Of a DNA stretch of 14,828 nucleotides, positions 14,818 through 14,828 are shown piece after piece. A program made the translations under genes and the position numbers. Under the pieces are notes generated by a model. The model did not search any database, was not told the DNA's origin, and saw nothing but the letters and a program-made list of their open reading frames with translations. This stretch comes from an uncultured Eubacteriales bacterium (GTDB lineage Bacteria; Bacillota_A; Clostridia; Oscillospirales; Acutalibacteraceae), in the NCBI GenBank assembly GCA_934454005.1, contig CAKSGI010000029.1:1-14828 (forward strand), written 5' to 3'. Position 1 is the first letter of the stretch. The number at the start of each line of letters is the position of its first letter.

Positions 14818-14828
14818 AAGCTGGGAAA

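Overview
The window is AT-rich, with Gram-positive style expression signals: GGAGG ribosome sites about 10 nt before the ATG, TTGACA/TATAAT-type promoters, hairpin plus T-tract terminators, and a tRNA-Ser that encodes its own CCA. The signal peptides and the BspA-like leucine-rich repeat (LRR) proteins point to a low-GC Firmicute, most likely a host- or gut-associated Clostridia member. The genus cannot be fixed from this sequence. There are no housekeeping protein genes. All ten protein genes begin with a signal peptide, so this is a block of surface or secreted functions.

Left region (1-8362): six BspA-like LRR genes stand head-to-tail on the minus strand. The leftmost runs off the edge. 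Most carry their own promoter and several their own terminator, so they look like separately transcribed units rather than one operon. The genes at 3874-5346 and 5549-7006 are a recent tandem duplication with a 1660-bp offset. Their promoter and 5' coding region include 464 bp of perfect identity, while their 3' halves differ in clusters that fall on LRR strand positions. Genes two to five share an 8-bp palindrome, GACATGTC, at the predicted transcription start. The gaps after genes two and three hold decayed coding remnants that resemble each other.

Middle (8363-11775): a divergent intergenic region carries two nearly identical promoters, one firing each way. The rightward one reads into two exported proteins that share an N-terminal module but differ completely behind it. 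The first has a basic, proline-rich, probably disordered tail. The second has a glycine-rich repeat of about 29 residues (AAGIGGG type), probably a beta-helix. A hairpin terminator lies between them.

Right region (11776-14828): tRNA-Ser(CGA) faces a convergent two-gene minus-strand operon (664 and 202 residues, stop and start overlapping as TAATG) with a strong extended -10 promoter. Neither protein is recognised. Both are exported or membrane-linked and mostly helical. A rightward promoter at the right edge probably serves a gene outside the window.

No transposase, integrase, phage gene, CRISPR array or reverse transcriptase was seen.
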